From Clostridiales bacterium (lineage in GTDB: Bacteria; Bacillota; Clostridia; Lachnospirales; WQUN01), in NCBI GenBank assembly GCA_031273705.1, contig JAISRJ010000137.1, positions 1 to 30,331 on the forward strand: 30,331 nt of DNA. The letters run 5' to 3'. The notes beneath the pieces were generated by a model, which was not told the DNA's origin, did not search any database, and saw only the letters and a program-made list of their open reading frames with translations. A program made the position numbers and the translations under genes. The number at the start of each line of letters is the position of its first letter. The stretch's first letter is position 1. This document shows, one piece after another, positions 1 to 9,204 of the stretch.

Positions 1-773
1 CCCGACAGCGTGACCAGCGCGCCGGCAAGCAAACCGGATATTGTCCTTGCGTGTTTATATATTTTACCTTTGTTGGCGTTTTGTTCGTAGATTTCAAACA
101 AATGCTGCGCTATGGTGTATGCCAGCATAAAGGATACCGCGAACAGCGTCGCCATCATTAGGTTGTAACTGATGTTTGACGGGACAAAACTGAGTCTGGT
201 CAGATACGCGGCGAAGTATTGCCCTAAATAGTAATAGTTTATCGGTTGACCGGCGAACCACATATCTTGAGGCGGAAAATATTCACTCCGCAGGATGGAA
301 TTTACAAACCCAAAGTCCATAAATTTTTCCAGTCCTATGATTTCAGGCTTTATTCCACGCAGATATGACCAATAAAACAATAAAAAAATAAAAAGAGTTT
401 CCTGCGAGGATATGCGCTTTAAAATATCTTCGCTCTTTATGGCGTCTTTATAAAATCCCGTCTTTATTCCTATAGCAATATTGACCGCAAGACATAGAGA
501 AAGTACAATAAGAACTGTCGTGGGGGTAAAGGGCATAATTTTTAACGAACATATAACCCATGTTAAGTAACCTGATATAGCGATGCCAATCACCTTAGCG
601 AACATATATCCTCTGGCTTTAAAATCCTTGAATATTAAATTTGTAAGCGGAGCAAATATAAGACCCAACGCCAGCAGAGTAAGCCACCATTTAGCAAACT
701 GTATTACATCCGACCTTAAAAACGGTATCGCAATCACAAGCGGCGCCAGAGGCAGAATATATTTTCCTTTCAC
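1..773 (-). CDS. DUF2298 / YYY-motif polytopic membrane protein (partial, 3' end outside window)
   Basis: An open frame runs on the minus strand from a GTG at 773 to the window edge with no stop (257 codons visible). The start is supported by an AGGAGG seven bases upstream. The protein begins with hydrophobic segments (GKYILPLAPLVIAIPF and others) and then carries EKFMDFGFVNSILRSEYFPP followed by WFAGQPINYYYLGQY. This is the hallmark of the DUF2298 family, named YYY in Chloroflexi and archaea for its three tyrosines. The family is uncharacterised; its topology resembles GT-C type glycosyltransferases that use polyprenyl-linked sugars, which is inference. It lies 22 bases after the FAD oxidoreductase gene, so the two are probably co-transcribed. 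The C-terminal half is not visible. I am confident of the family and have no firm function. Confidence 0.8.
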   Translation of the reverse strand, partial: MKGKYILPLAPLVIAIPFLRSDVIQFAKWWLTLLALGLIFAPLTNLIFKDFKARGYMFAKVIGIAISGYLTWVICSLKIMPFTPTTVLIVLSLCLAVNIAIGIKTGFYKDAIKSEDILKRISSQETLFIFLLFYWSYLRGIKPEIIGLEKFMDFGFVNSILRSEYFPPQDMWFAGQPINYYYLGQYFAAYLTRLSFVPSNISYNLMMATLFAVSFMLAYTIAQHLFEIYEQNANKGKIYKHARTISGLLAGALVTLS

Positions 774-795
774 ATTAGTACCTCCTTAGTTCGTA

Positions 796-2088
796 TTAAT
801 CAACAGCTATTATTTTACTTACCCGTTTACCCAAAACAACTGAATAATTTTGCCCTCTGTCCTCCGGGTAGATTTGCGCCATGCTGGCGAGATAAAGGTT
901 TTTTACAGGAGTCTCATAAGGCAGAATCTCTTTTGAATGATTCAACCCAATTACAGGTTGAGTGTACGCCGATCGAGTGATATAAGAATCTACAATTGAT
1001 TCGCGGCGAAAGCCTGTGAACATTCTGCTTACATACTCCAAAAACGTTTCTTTTATTTCCTCGTCCGAGGCTTCATAAAACGGGTCGGACGCGTCGATGT
1101 ATCTTGACAGGTATATGATATGTTTGCCATCGTAAGCCGGATCGCTTACCAGATTTGTATGTTCTATGAATAATACAAAGGGCGCTCCATGTTCCGCCAC
1201 GGTCACCCAATAGTAATCCGAGATTTTATGCTTAACAAACAGTGTAACGCAGATATTGGCCTTGTACTTTGTGGCTAAAGCCTGTTTTACATAATCGGTG
1301 GAAAAATCGCAGATATTAACCAGTTCCGCAGGAGCGCCGGTGAATAGCGCTTTATCGAACACCATTTCCCCAAATTTCGTTTCCACGCCGACCTTCCCGC
1401 CCGCGTATGGCACAATACGCTTTACTTGTTCGTAAGACATAGTGCAATTTGCGGCTAACAGTTTTTCCTCAATCTTCTTGTAAGCCTGATAAAATCCGCC
1501 TTTTAAGTAGCCCAGCATTTCTTTATTTATATTTGAGCGGGTAGAACCGCGCAATTTAAATTTGTTCCAGATCCAGACAGCGGACACATTCTCTGAATCC
1601 ACATCAAACTTTGAATATAAAAGAGCGCGCCAGATTTTATCATAAGCGTCGTTACCGGTTTTAGCTATAAGCCAATCCTTTGCCGTTACGCCCTCCATGC
1701 TGTGGTAATCCTGAATTTTTTTTGCCCGCAAAACCGCTAAGCCCATCCGAACGCGTCCGATAAAGGAAACCGGCGGGAAGAGAATTAAATCTATCGGGTT
1801 GGTAAAGGGATATAGTGTACTGTTCAAATACATTCCGTTCTTGGGTTCCAGCCATATCATTTGGGATGAAAGACCCAACTCGTTAATCAGGTTCAACAAT
1901 TCCGTATCGGTAGTAAATATGTGGTGATATAATAGATCTATATATGTGGAGCCGATGGGTATGGCACTCGCCAGCCCGCCCAAATGCCGCGGACTTTTAT
2001 CAAAGACTGTAATATTGTGCCCGCCCTTCATCAGTTCGTAAGCGGCTGTCAAGCCCGTGGGGCCCGCGCCGATAATTGCGATATTCAT
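796..2088 (-). CDS. FAD/NAD(P)-dependent oxidoreductase, amine-oxidase / UGM-like fold
   Basis: A flavoprotein of 430 residues. The N-terminus has the dinucleotide-binding motif IGAGPTG (residues 6-12), with the adenosine-ribose-binding acid at D30 and a following HLGGLAS loop. The C-terminus has the FAD-closing segment YPEDRGQNYSVVLG. This layout is shared by protoporphyrinogen oxidase-like proteins (COG1232), UDP-galactopyranose mutases and carotenoid or amine oxidases; the substrate cannot be read from the sequence. There is no signal peptide or membrane segment, so it is probably cytosolic. The ATG has AGAGGAG seven bases upstream. It lies between two large polytopic membrane proteins on the same strand, so a role in modifying a nucleotide sugar or lipid-linked precursor is plausible. 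That role is inference; the flavoprotein fold is nearly certain. Confidence 0.85.
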   Translation of the reverse strand: MNIAIIGAGPTGLTAAYELMKGGHNITVFDKSPRHLGGLASAIPIGSTYIDLLYHHIFTTDTELLNLINELGLSSQMIWLEPKNGMYLNSTLYPFTNPIDLILFPPVSFIGRVRMGLAVLRAKKIQDYHSMEGVTAKDWLIAKTGNDAYDKIWRALLYSKFDVDSENVSAVWIWNKFKLRGSTRSNINKEMLGYLKGGFYQAYKKIEEKLLAANCTMSYEQVKRIVPYAGGKVGVETKFGEMVFDKALFTGAPAELVNICDFSTDYVKQALATKYKANICVTLFVKHKISDYYWVTVAEHGAPFVLFIEHTNLVSDPAYDGKHIIYLSRYIDASDPFYEASDEEIKETFLEYVSRMFTGFRRESIVDSYITRSAYTQPVIGLNHSKEILPYETPVKNLYLASMAQIYPEDRGQNYSVVLGKRVSKIIAVD

Positions 2089-2140
2089 AAATAATCTCCT
2101 CTTTTAACAGCTTATGGACATTGCGGAGGGGCATATGACG

Positions 2141-2170
2141 CGGGGGGACGCCGAGGGCGGCGTCCCCCCG
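2141..2170 (-). terminator. Perfect 13-bp GC-rich hairpin directly after a stop codon
   Basis: The arm CGGGGGGACGCCG (2141-2153) pairs perfectly with CGGCGTCCCCCCG (2158-2170) around a four-base loop. On the minus strand it begins at the base next to the TAG stop of the large membrane protein gene and lies before the oxidoreductase gene. There is no T-tract after it, so it is not a classic intrinsic terminator. It could instead stabilise the upstream message, attenuate transcription, or be a copy of a dispersed hairpin repeat. Confidence 0.4.
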
Positions 2171-4489
2171 CTAGGGTGTGTATTCTGTCTTTAGCACTCT
2201 TAACTCGCGCTCGGTGTCCGCGTACACCACCGTACTTACCTTTTCCATTAATTCCAAGTTCATAACCACATAATTTCCATTAATTAAAAACTCCGGATCT
2301 ACTACAATATAGGAAAGTTTATTGTCGTTTATCAATTCACGCAGACGTTCTTCATCCTGAGTGGTGACAATTTCGTTGAAAATTTCTTCTCTTCCGTTGG
2401 TATCATATCCGCCAGACCAGGCGTAATACGGCCAGCCATAAAATTCTTTCCGGCCGGCAAAATATATTTCATCCACTCCATCCCAATATGAAAAGAAAAT
2501 CTCTTCGGGTTTGGTGTTTTGTTTAAGCCATTTTGAGTACGCGCTTTGGTCTTGTACAATCGCGCTCCTGTTAGGTCCGTCCAGATTCTTTATTGTAAAA
2601 ATATCTATAATACCGGTTATTGTCATAAAAGCCACAATAACTATCGCCACAAGTTTTCCGATAATACTAAAGGCCATTCTTCCCCTAAAGCCATATAATT
2701 TTATCGTAAGCAATTGGCAGACCACATACGCGGCGAATATATTCACCAAGGCTATAGAAATCATCAGAAATTTATGATTTACCGTCACATCCGGCGTTAG
2801 TGAGAGCGTAAATGTCAGGATCAGGGGCGTAATAAACATTAGCCCGAACACGGCGAATTTTTTAAGTTTGAGAATAACGCCCAACGCCGCCACTATAAGT
2901 ACAATGCCTGTTAAGGCGAACAGATAGTTCCTTACTCCTATCGCTGATTTTTCTTCGGCGATAAATCCAAAAACATATGCCGGTTGCGCCAGAGCGATAC
3001 CCGGCGCGAAAAACATTGTTTCCGCCCTGGAAAGTCCGTAAGCGATTACGGCGATTATCAGGTATTCCAGCTTGTGTTTGCTAAATAAACCCAATACGGC
3101 AAGCATAGAAAGCAACGCGATAACAGCCGAGCCATGAAAATACGCCATTGCTCCGATTAGTATGCCTAACGCGATGGGTCTGATTATTTTCGCGGGCAGC
3201 CAGGAGGATTTCTCAAAGAATAAGCGCTTGAATGAAATACCACTTTTATTTTGCTTAATCCTTATTTTTTGAGGCTTTCTTGAACCGGAGGAATCCAAAG
3301 AATCCAAAGAATCCAAATTCTTAAACGCGCTTAATTCGTTTAACGAGTTCGCGGTCTCTTCGGATACGTCGGGGGGTATGTTCGATTCGACAGAGCTGAC
3401 TGGTTCCACCGATAATCTTGGCAATGGCTCGGTATCTTCTAATATAATAGCTTTATTAGAAATATTAGATTTTACGGATACTGTTTCTCTTGATTTTTTC
3501 CGGAGCTTTTTTTTAATTTCTATGAAAAGCGGCATCATCACCAGCAAACCAAAAATCACGACGCTTATTCCCAAAGCAAAGTGTCGCTGATTGGCATACA
3601 CATTCATATTCCACAAGCCCCAATTCTCGTTGGGGGTGTATCCGATAAACGCGGGATTTTTGTATATTATTTTGAAGAACTGTGATATGGAATGCGCGTT
3701 TTCCAGCATGTATCTGGGTCCGGTCATGGAACTTCTGAAAAGAAAAAATATAATGGTTATCATACCGACCAATTTTTTGCCGGTAATAGAAACAGCCAAC
3801 ACATACAGCAGAAGCAAGGCGTTAATCAAAACTATGATACTTAAAAGGTTCATGCCCTTATCCATAGGCATACCAAGGTATTCCAATACCCCTACGCAGA
3901 ATTGGAACATGAAGTGATAACGGATTGTTCCGTCGGGGAAGTGCGGAAATTCGGTAGGAAAATTGCTGCCAAGCGAGAATGAGCGTATCAGCGCGGTATG
4001 AACGGAAAAATCGCTGAATATAGAGTAGCCCATGTTGTAAACCCCGTCTGTCTGAAAGAAGGTATATGTCATAAGCCAAGTAATAAACGCGCCGACCAGC
4101 GCGAAGAAGAAGTACACCGCCGGTTGCTCTATTAAAGACCGAATAAAATCCGCCCATATAACTCTAAGCCCGGCGAACTTGAATCGCCCGGCAGCTTTAT
4201 ATATTCCGACTACAAGCACGAGTACGGCAAAAGTAATAATACATCCGATTTTTAACGGATCATCGGAGTCGCGAAATAAATAGGAAAAGATGTATAATGA
4301 CCAGCCGGTCAGCATCAGACCGCACGAAAAAGCACCGGGGAATATTACGAATACAGCCGGAAATAACGGACTTTCATCCCGCGGGCTAAAAAAAGTATAA
4401 GCCGATGGTCGGAATATATAGGGGAAGCATTTTCGTATAAAGATGTAACCCAAGGCAAGGCTGAGCGCCAATAACAGAATGGCAAGCAT
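2171..4489 (-). CDS. Large polytopic membrane protein, GT-C/DUF2298-like, with a cytoplasmic insert
   Basis: A protein of 772 residues with many hydrophobic helices. After the first helices comes an outside-type segment with FSDFSVHTALIRSFSLG, then FPHFPDGTIRYHFMFQF. This arrangement recalls the catalytic-loop region of GT-C glycosyltransferases and the FPP..GQPINYYYLGQ block of the DUF2298 protein in the same operon. A charged, low-complexity insert of about 100 residues (roughly 325-435) separates two groups of helices. It contains a tandem LDS repeat and ends in a basic stretch, so it is probably cytoplasmic. The C-terminal soluble part has YWDGVDEIYFAGRKEFYGWPY. The start is ATG at 4489 with AGAGGG upstream. 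It is first in the operon with the oxidoreductase and DUF2298 genes. I do not recognise a named family, and the glycosyltransferase link is inference. Confidence 0.7.
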   Translation of the reverse strand: MLAILLLALSLALGYIFIRKCFPYIFRPSAYTFFSPRDESPLFPAVFVIFPGAFSCGLMLTGWSLYIFSYLFRDSDDPLKIGCIITFAVLVLVVGIYKAAGRFKFAGLRVIWADFIRSLIEQPAVYFFFALVGAFITWLMTYTFFQTDGVYNMGYSIFSDFSVHTALIRSFSLGSNFPTEFPHFPDGTIRYHFMFQFCVGVLEYLGMPMDKGMNLLSIIVLINALLLLYVLAVSITGKKLVGMITIIFFLFRSSMTGPRYMLENAHSISQFFKIIYKNPAFIGYTPNENWGLWNMNVYANQRHFALGISVVIFGLLVMMPLFIEIKKKLRKKSRETVSVKSNISNKAIILEDTEPLPRLSVEPVSSVESNIPPDVSEETANSLNELSAFKNLDSLDSLDSSGSRKPQKIRIKQNKSGISFKRLFFEKSSWLPAKIIRPIALGILIGAMAYFHGSAVIALLSMLAVLGLFSKHKLEYLIIAVIAYGLSRAETMFFAPGIALAQPAYVFGFIAEEKSAIGVRNYLFALTGIVLIVAALGVILKLKKFAVFGLMFITPLILTFTLSLTPDVTVNHKFLMISIALVNIFAAYVVCQLLTIKLYGFRGRMAFSIIGKLVAIVIVAFMTITGIIDIFTIKNLDGPNRSAIVQDQSAYSKWLKQNTKPEEIFFSYWDGVDEIYFAGRKEFYGWPYYAWSGGYDTNGREEIFNEIVTTQDEERLRELINDNKLSYIVVDPEFLINGNYVVMNLELMEKVSTVVYADTERELRVLKTEYTP
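3292..3318 (-). repeat. Tandem 9-bp repeat encoding LDS units
   Basis: AATCCAAAG occurs twice in tandem and a third time with its last base changed (3292-3300, 3301-3309, 3310-3318). On the minus strand it encodes NLDSLDSLDSSGS in the cytoplasmic insert of the membrane protein. As a multiple of three it can change copy number without breaking the frame. Confidence 0.85.
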
Positions 4490-4576
4490 ATTAAAACCCT
4501 CTTTACTTTCGTATATTTTGCGCGAGGCACCGTATGGAGTATTAGCTCCGCTGTACCAGCGGTTGAACAGAGATAG

Positions 4577-4604
4577 TTGACGGATGTATTATGTCGATTA
4601 TAAT
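4577..4604 (+). promoter_or_regulatory. Sigma-A-type promoter for uvrC
   Basis: TTGACG at 4577-4582 and a perfect TATAAT at 4599-4604 are separated by 16 bases, about 70 bases upstream of the uvrC ATG. The leader between them and the gene shows no SOS box that I can recognise. Confidence 0.7.
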
Positions 4605-4671
4605 TACTTTAGCATTAAATATCAACTGGTTAAGGCTGGAATATTTTTGATATTAATTATTCGGAGGAATT

Positions 4672-6525
4672 ATGTTTGACATACAGGAAGAATTAAAAAA
4701 GCTGCCTAAGAAGCCCGGTGTGTACCTAATGAAAGACGCCGACGATAACATTATTTATGTTGGCAAGGCGCTTAATCTTTCCAATCGTGTGCGGCAATAT
4801 TTCCATTCGCCCAACGGACACACCCCCAAAGTGCGGCATATGACCCCACACATAAAAGAGTTTGAATATGTGGTGACAGAGAACGAAGTCGAGGCGCTTA
4901 TTCTGGAGTGCAACCTGATAAAAAAGCACTCTCCAAAATACAACGCCACGCTGAAAGACGACAAATCGTATCCATTCATAAAATTGACTGTCGCCGAACA
5001 ATACCCCAGAGTGTTTCTCGCACGAAAGCACGAAAAAGATAAGGCTAAATATTTCGGACCATACACAAGTTCGACCGCAATTCGCGAATCTCTGGATCTG
5101 ATTCAAAATGTGTGGCCGTTAAGGTCATGCTCACGTCGGCTACCCAGAGATATTGGTAAAGAACGTCCTTGCTTAAACTATCATATTGGAAAATGCAAAG
5201 CCCCTTGCGCCGGAAAAATTGACGAGACTGATTACCGAAAGATTGTTGATGAGGTTATAAAATTTTTGAACGGCAAACAGGATGAAATAAAAAATCGCTT
5301 GACAGACGAAATGCAATCGGCGTCTTTCAACCTAGAGTTTGAACGGGCGGCGGAACTGCGTGACAAAATTGCCGCTCTTAACACACTGTGCGAAAAGCAA
5401 AAAGCGGACAGCGCTTCCGACGACGACCAAGATGTTATCGCCTTCAGCAGAGCGAATGACGAAGCGCTTGTGCAAGTGTTTTTTATCCGCTCGGGAAAAA
5501 TGGTCGGACGTGAACATTACATGCTTAATAGAGTGGAACATCTGATGAGGGAAGAGGTAATGTCCGCCTTTGTAAAGCAATTCTACGCCGAGGCAGCCTA
5601 TATTCCCAAGGAATTGATTGTAGAAATTCAACCGGACGAACCGGAGATTATCGCGAAATGGCTGAGCGCCTTAAAGGGGCAGGGGGTTAGTATCACGGCG
5701 CCCCAAAAGGGAGATAAACTGAAGCTGGTAAAAATGGCTTCAGAAAACGCTTCGTTGGCGTTGTCGTCGTTTGGAGAACATATAAGGCGCGAATTTTTAC
5801 GTACTATCGGCGCAATGAACGAGATAGGGGAGGCATTAGGCATTTCCCACGACTTAAATCGTGTGGAAGCATATGATATTTCCAACACACAAGGTTTTGA
5901 ATCTGTCGGGTCGATGGTGGTATTCGAGCGTGGCAGGGCTAAGAACAGCGACTATCGTAAATTTAAGATTAAGAGCGTAATCGGACCTGACGACTACGCA
6001 AGTATAGAGGAAGTAATTGACAGACGGTTTACGAGATATTTGAAAGAGCTGGAAAACGAAGATATAAAGAACGCCAAGTTTTTAAAACTGCCCGATATTT
6101 TATTCATCGACGGGGGAAAAGGGCAGGTTCACGCGGCGCAAAAGGCTCTAAAGCGGAATAATGTTAATATACCCGTCTGTGGGATGATAAAAGACGATAA
6201 ACACAGGACCAGAGGGCTGTGGTATAACGAACGGGAAATAACGCTGCCCACCGGTTCGGAAGGTTTTAAACTGCTTACCCGCATACAGGATGAAGTTCAC
6301 CGTTTCGCGATAGAGTATCATAGAAAACTGCGGCGGGACACGCAAGTTAAATCTATGCTGGATGATATAAGCGGCATTGGTCCGACACGGAGAAAAGAAC
6401 TAATGCGTCATTTTAAAAGCCTGGAAAATATTCGCAAAGCGGAGATAGACGATCTAATGCAGGTAGAGGGGATGAACCGCCCGTCCTCACAAGCGGTGTA
6501 TGATTTTTTTCGGAGCGGGCTATAA
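4672..6525 (+). CDS. uvrC: Excinuclease ABC subunit UvrC
   Basis: Nuclease of nucleotide excision repair, which makes both incisions around DNA damage after loading by UvrA and UvrB; cytosolic. All 617 residues fit the family. The N-terminal GIY-YIG nuclease has PGVYLM (15-20), IIYVGKA (27-33), R39 and the glutamates of NEVEALILE. Four cysteines at C153, C167, C175 and C179 match the spacing of the iron-sulfur cluster described in E. coli UvrC. A UVR motif (NLEFERAAELRDKI) contacts UvrB. The RNase-H-like 5' nuclease shows VEAYDISNTQG and ILFIDGGKGQ, and tandem helix-hairpin-helix motifs close the protein (ISGIGPTRRKELMRHF, VEGMNRPSS). The ATG has GGAGG seven to eight bases upstream. uvrA and uvrB are not in the window, so it stands alone behind its own promoter. 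Confidence 0.97.
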   Translation: MFDIQEELKKLPKKPGVYLMKDADDNIIYVGKALNLSNRVRQYFHSPNGHTPKVRHMTPHIKEFEYVVTENEVEALILECNLIKKHSPKYNATLKDDKSYPFIKLTVAEQYPRVFLARKHEKDKAKYFGPYTSSTAIRESLDLIQNVWPLRSCSRRLPRDIGKERPCLNYHIGKCKAPCAGKIDETDYRKIVDEVIKFLNGKQDEIKNRLTDEMQSASFNLEFERAAELRDKIAALNTLCEKQKADSASDDDQDVIAFSRANDEALVQVFFIRSGKMVGREHYMLNRVEHLMREEVMSAFVKQFYAEAAYIPKELIVEIQPDEPEIIAKWLSALKGQGVSITAPQKGDKLKLVKMASENASLALSSFGEHIRREFLRTIGAMNEIGEALGISHDLNRVEAYDISNTQGFESVGSMVVFERGRAKNSDYRKFKIKSVIGPDDYASIEEVIDRRFTRYLKELENEDIKNAKFLKLPDILFIDGGKGQVHAAQKALKRNNVNIPVCGMIKDDKHRTRGLWYNEREITLPTGSEGFKLLTRIQDEVHRFAIEYHRKLRRDTQVKSMLDDISGIGPTRRKELMRHFKSLENIRKAEIDDLMQVEGMNRPSSQAVYDFFRSGL

Positions 6526-6739
6526 GGAGCGTATTATACCCGCGAGCGAAATCATTTGCCATCCATACGTTTTTTTAGCACAATACCGCATCAAACGTCT
6601 ACTTGCGTACCTTGCGGGTACGCGGCGCGGCCACCTGCAAGTATAACCATTATTGGAATATCGAATTAATATATCCCAATTAATGAATGATCTGTCTATG
6701 GCGAGGGACACTAGTATTATATTGGAATAGGAGGACTCT

Positions 6740-9052
6740 ATGCTAAAGAACGTAGGAATAAAATTCCGAATAACCGCTATTACACTGGCCATTAATGTGA
6801 TGATTATTACAATTATGATTAGCATGTTCATAATTAGTTTTAAAAAAGCAAATGAAAACAGCAATGAAGAAATGAGGAATAGCCTCTACCAGAGTTTTGA
6901 CGATCTAATTAAATCAGAAGTACAAAATGTTTACTCTCTGTTGGATACTTTTTATCAGAGATATCTGACTGGCGAATTAACCGAAGACGAAGCGCGTTTG
7001 CAAGCGGCAAACACCGTTCGTGAATTGCGATACGCTGATCAAAACTATTTTTGGCTGCATACCCGCGAAGCCTTTTGCATAGTTCTGTATGGTTCCGCTA
7101 AAGAAGGCACAAACAGGTATGAAGAAGTAGACGCTAACGGTTATAAGTTTATGCAAAATCTGGTTACAAGCGCTCAAATTCCGGAAGGAGTCTTTACAGA
7201 TTATTACTTTACAAAGCTGGGCGAAGAGATCCCTCAGCCAAAGCGCGCTTTTAGTTTATTTCATGACGGATTTGGCTGGGAAGTAGGCACCGGTAACTAT
7301 ACCAACGATATTGAAGCTATCGTAATGAAAAAAATAGAGGAATCCAATAGCGCCGCAACAAATATTTTGATGTTAATGATTTCCATATCGATTGTTTTGT
7401 TGGGGCTATCCGCGGGCGCCTCATATATTTTCGCGGGTTCGATGGCTAACCCTATATATAGATTATCAAACGCGGCCAAAATTGTGGCGAAAGGTAACCT
7501 GGACATAGATCGATTGGATTTAATAAAAGACAAGAACGGGTTATTCGGTATTCTTGTAACAAATTTCTTTAAGGTTGTGGATACGTTCAAGTTATTGAGT
7601 ACCGAACTTAATAGAGTATCACACGAACATAATATTGGAGAAACCGAAGCTGTTATAGATGAAGGTTTATTCGCGGGCGCTTATAAAGATGTGGCGTCTG
7701 GGGTAAATGAGATGGTTAAGGCATATGTCATGCAAATGAGAAGTCTGTTGTATTGCCTAAGAAAGTTTGGGTCAGGCAACTTTAATGTAGAGATTCCTCA
7801 GCTGCCCGGTAAAAAAGCCTCGCTTAATCTGGTGCTAGAGGAACTGCGCACAAACCTAAAAGAAATAAACGGAGAAATAGACATACTGGTGCAAAAGGCG
7901 GTGGCCGGCGAATTATCCTCCAGGGCAAATACGAAAAATTTTAAGGGTGATTGGAAAAAAATGTTAGAGGAGCTTAACTCTCTCATGGATTCTATTATTT
8001 CCCCGATAAATGAGGCTGCCGTTGTATTGCGGCATGTTTCGCAAGGTTATTTTGATCTGAAAATTGAGGGCGAATATCAAGGCGATTTTATGCTGATAAA
8101 AAATTCTATAAATGAAACAATAACGAATATCTCTTCATATATAAATGAAATATCAAGTGTTTTAATTGCCATTTCAGAAAATGATTTAACTCGGTCAATA
8201 AACAGAGAATATGTCGGAACATTTGCGCAAATAAAAACAGCCCTTAATAATATAACGGACACATTAAGCGGAATAGTCTCCCATATACAAGATTCCGCGA
8301 GCAGAGTAGCGGATGAGGCCGCTCAAATATCCAAAACCAGTTTAGTACTGGCGGAAGGTTCTTCCAAACAGTCGGCGTCCATACAAGAACTTAACGCGAC
8401 TATAATGGGAATTAACGAGAGTACGAAGGAAAACGCTACAAACACAAAAGAAGCGGAGAATTTGGCGGGGGTTTCCACAAGGGTCGCCTATAAAGGGGAT
8501 CAGAATATGAAAGATATGATCTTGTCAATGGAGAGTATTACAAAATCATCCAAAGATATAGCGAGTATAATAAAGGTTATAGACGATATCGCGTTTCAAA
8601 CTAACCTATTGGCGCTTAACGCCGCCGTTGAGGCAGCCAGAGCGGGAGAGCACGGCAGGGGTTTCTCTGTCGTCGCTGAAGAAGTACGTAACTTGGCGGG
8701 AAAAAGTTCGTCCGCTTCTAAAGAAGTCGCCGATTTGATTGTAGAATCGATAGACAGGGTTGAAGTCGGCTCAAAATCCGCGGATATGACAGCGGAAACG
8801 CTTCATACTATCGCCACGGACGTACAAGGGGTATCTGATTTGATATCGAAGATTACCGAAGCTACGGAAAACCAAGCCCAAGCGCTTAACGAAGTTACCT
8901 TTGGATTAATGCAAATAACCGACGTAGTACATTCTAACTCGTCGGCGTCGCAAGAAGCCGCCGCCGCGGCTCAGCAACTGGCAAGCAGAGCGGAATTATT
9001 AAGAATTTTAGTGGGAAAGTTTAAGTTGGCGATAAAAACAAAGTCAGCGTGA
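6740..9052 (+). CDS. Methyl-accepting chemotaxis protein with Cache sensor and several HAMP modules
   Basis: Transmembrane chemoreceptor of 770 residues that would pass ligand signals to CheA/CheW. TM1 is about residues 11-34 and TM2 about 208-232. Between them lies a single Cache-type extracellular sensor with the typical ADQNYFWLHT and DGFGWEVGTGNY segments. After TM2 comes a canonical HAMP (from SMANPIYRLSNAAK), then up to four HAMP-like repeats, recognisable by FGSGNFNVEI, AVAGELSSRA, VSQGYFDLKI and ISENDLTRSI. The signalling hairpin tip AFQTNLLALNAAVEAARAG is intact near residue 617. There is no C-terminal CheR-docking pentapeptide. AGGAGG precedes the ATG by five to six bases. No che or flagellar genes are nearby, so it is an orphan receptor. 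The poly-HAMP relay is the unusual part; the ligand is unknown. Confidence 0.95.
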   Translation: MLKNVGIKFRITAITLAINVMIITIMISMFIISFKKANENSNEEMRNSLYQSFDDLIKSEVQNVYSLLDTFYQRYLTGELTEDEARLQAANTVRELRYADQNYFWLHTREAFCIVLYGSAKEGTNRYEEVDANGYKFMQNLVTSAQIPEGVFTDYYFTKLGEEIPQPKRAFSLFHDGFGWEVGTGNYTNDIEAIVMKKIEESNSAATNILMLMISISIVLLGLSAGASYIFAGSMANPIYRLSNAAKIVAKGNLDIDRLDLIKDKNGLFGILVTNFFKVVDTFKLLSTELNRVSHEHNIGETEAVIDEGLFAGAYKDVASGVNEMVKAYVMQMRSLLYCLRKFGSGNFNVEIPQLPGKKASLNLVLEELRTNLKEINGEIDILVQKAVAGELSSRANTKNFKGDWKKMLEELNSLMDSIISPINEAAVVLRHVSQGYFDLKIEGEYQGDFMLIKNSINETITNISSYINEISSVLIAISENDLTRSINREYVGTFAQIKTALNNITDTLSGIVSHIQDSASRVADEAAQISKTSLVLAEGSSKQSASIQELNATIMGINESTKENATNTKEAENLAGVSTRVAYKGDQNMKDMILSMESITKSSKDIASIIKVIDDIAFQTNLLALNAAVEAARAGEHGRGFSVVAEEVRNLAGKSSSASKEVADLIVESIDRVEVGSKSADMTAETLHTIATDVQGVSDLISKITEATENQAQALNEVTFGLMQITDVVHSNSSASQEAAAAAQQLASRAELLRILVGKFKLAIKTKSA

Positions 9053-9073
9053 ATCTATCAATAATACAATTAT

Positions 9074-9100
9074 ACGGGCGATTAGAAGTCGCCCGTTTTT
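9074..9100 (+). terminator. Intrinsic terminator after the chemoreceptor
   Basis: ACGGGCGA (9074-9081) pairs with TCGCCCGT (9089-9096) around a seven-base loop, followed by a run of T. It lies 21 bases after the stop codon and separates this gene from the hprK operon. Confidence 0.9.
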
Positions 9101-9121
9101 CAACACTTTTCTTTCTGGCTA

Positions 9122-9150
9122 TTGAAATTTTTGTGTAAAAGGTATATATT
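9122..9150 (+). promoter_or_regulatory. Promoter of the hprK-murB-rapZ-whiA operon
   Basis: TTGAAA (9122-9127) and TATATT (9145-9150) are 17 bases apart, just after the preceding terminator and about 55 bases before the hprK start. No catabolite-response dyad is obvious beside it. Confidence 0.65.
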
Positions 9151-9204
9151 GTATGCGTATTTACTATCGATTATTCCCAAGTGTAGTTCGAGAGGACTGG
9201 TAGC

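Noticed and set aside
6605..6623. uvrC terminator: hairpin GCGTACC/GGTACGC
   Set aside because: Only 7 bp, 80 bases after the stop and without a T-run, so I do not call it a terminator.
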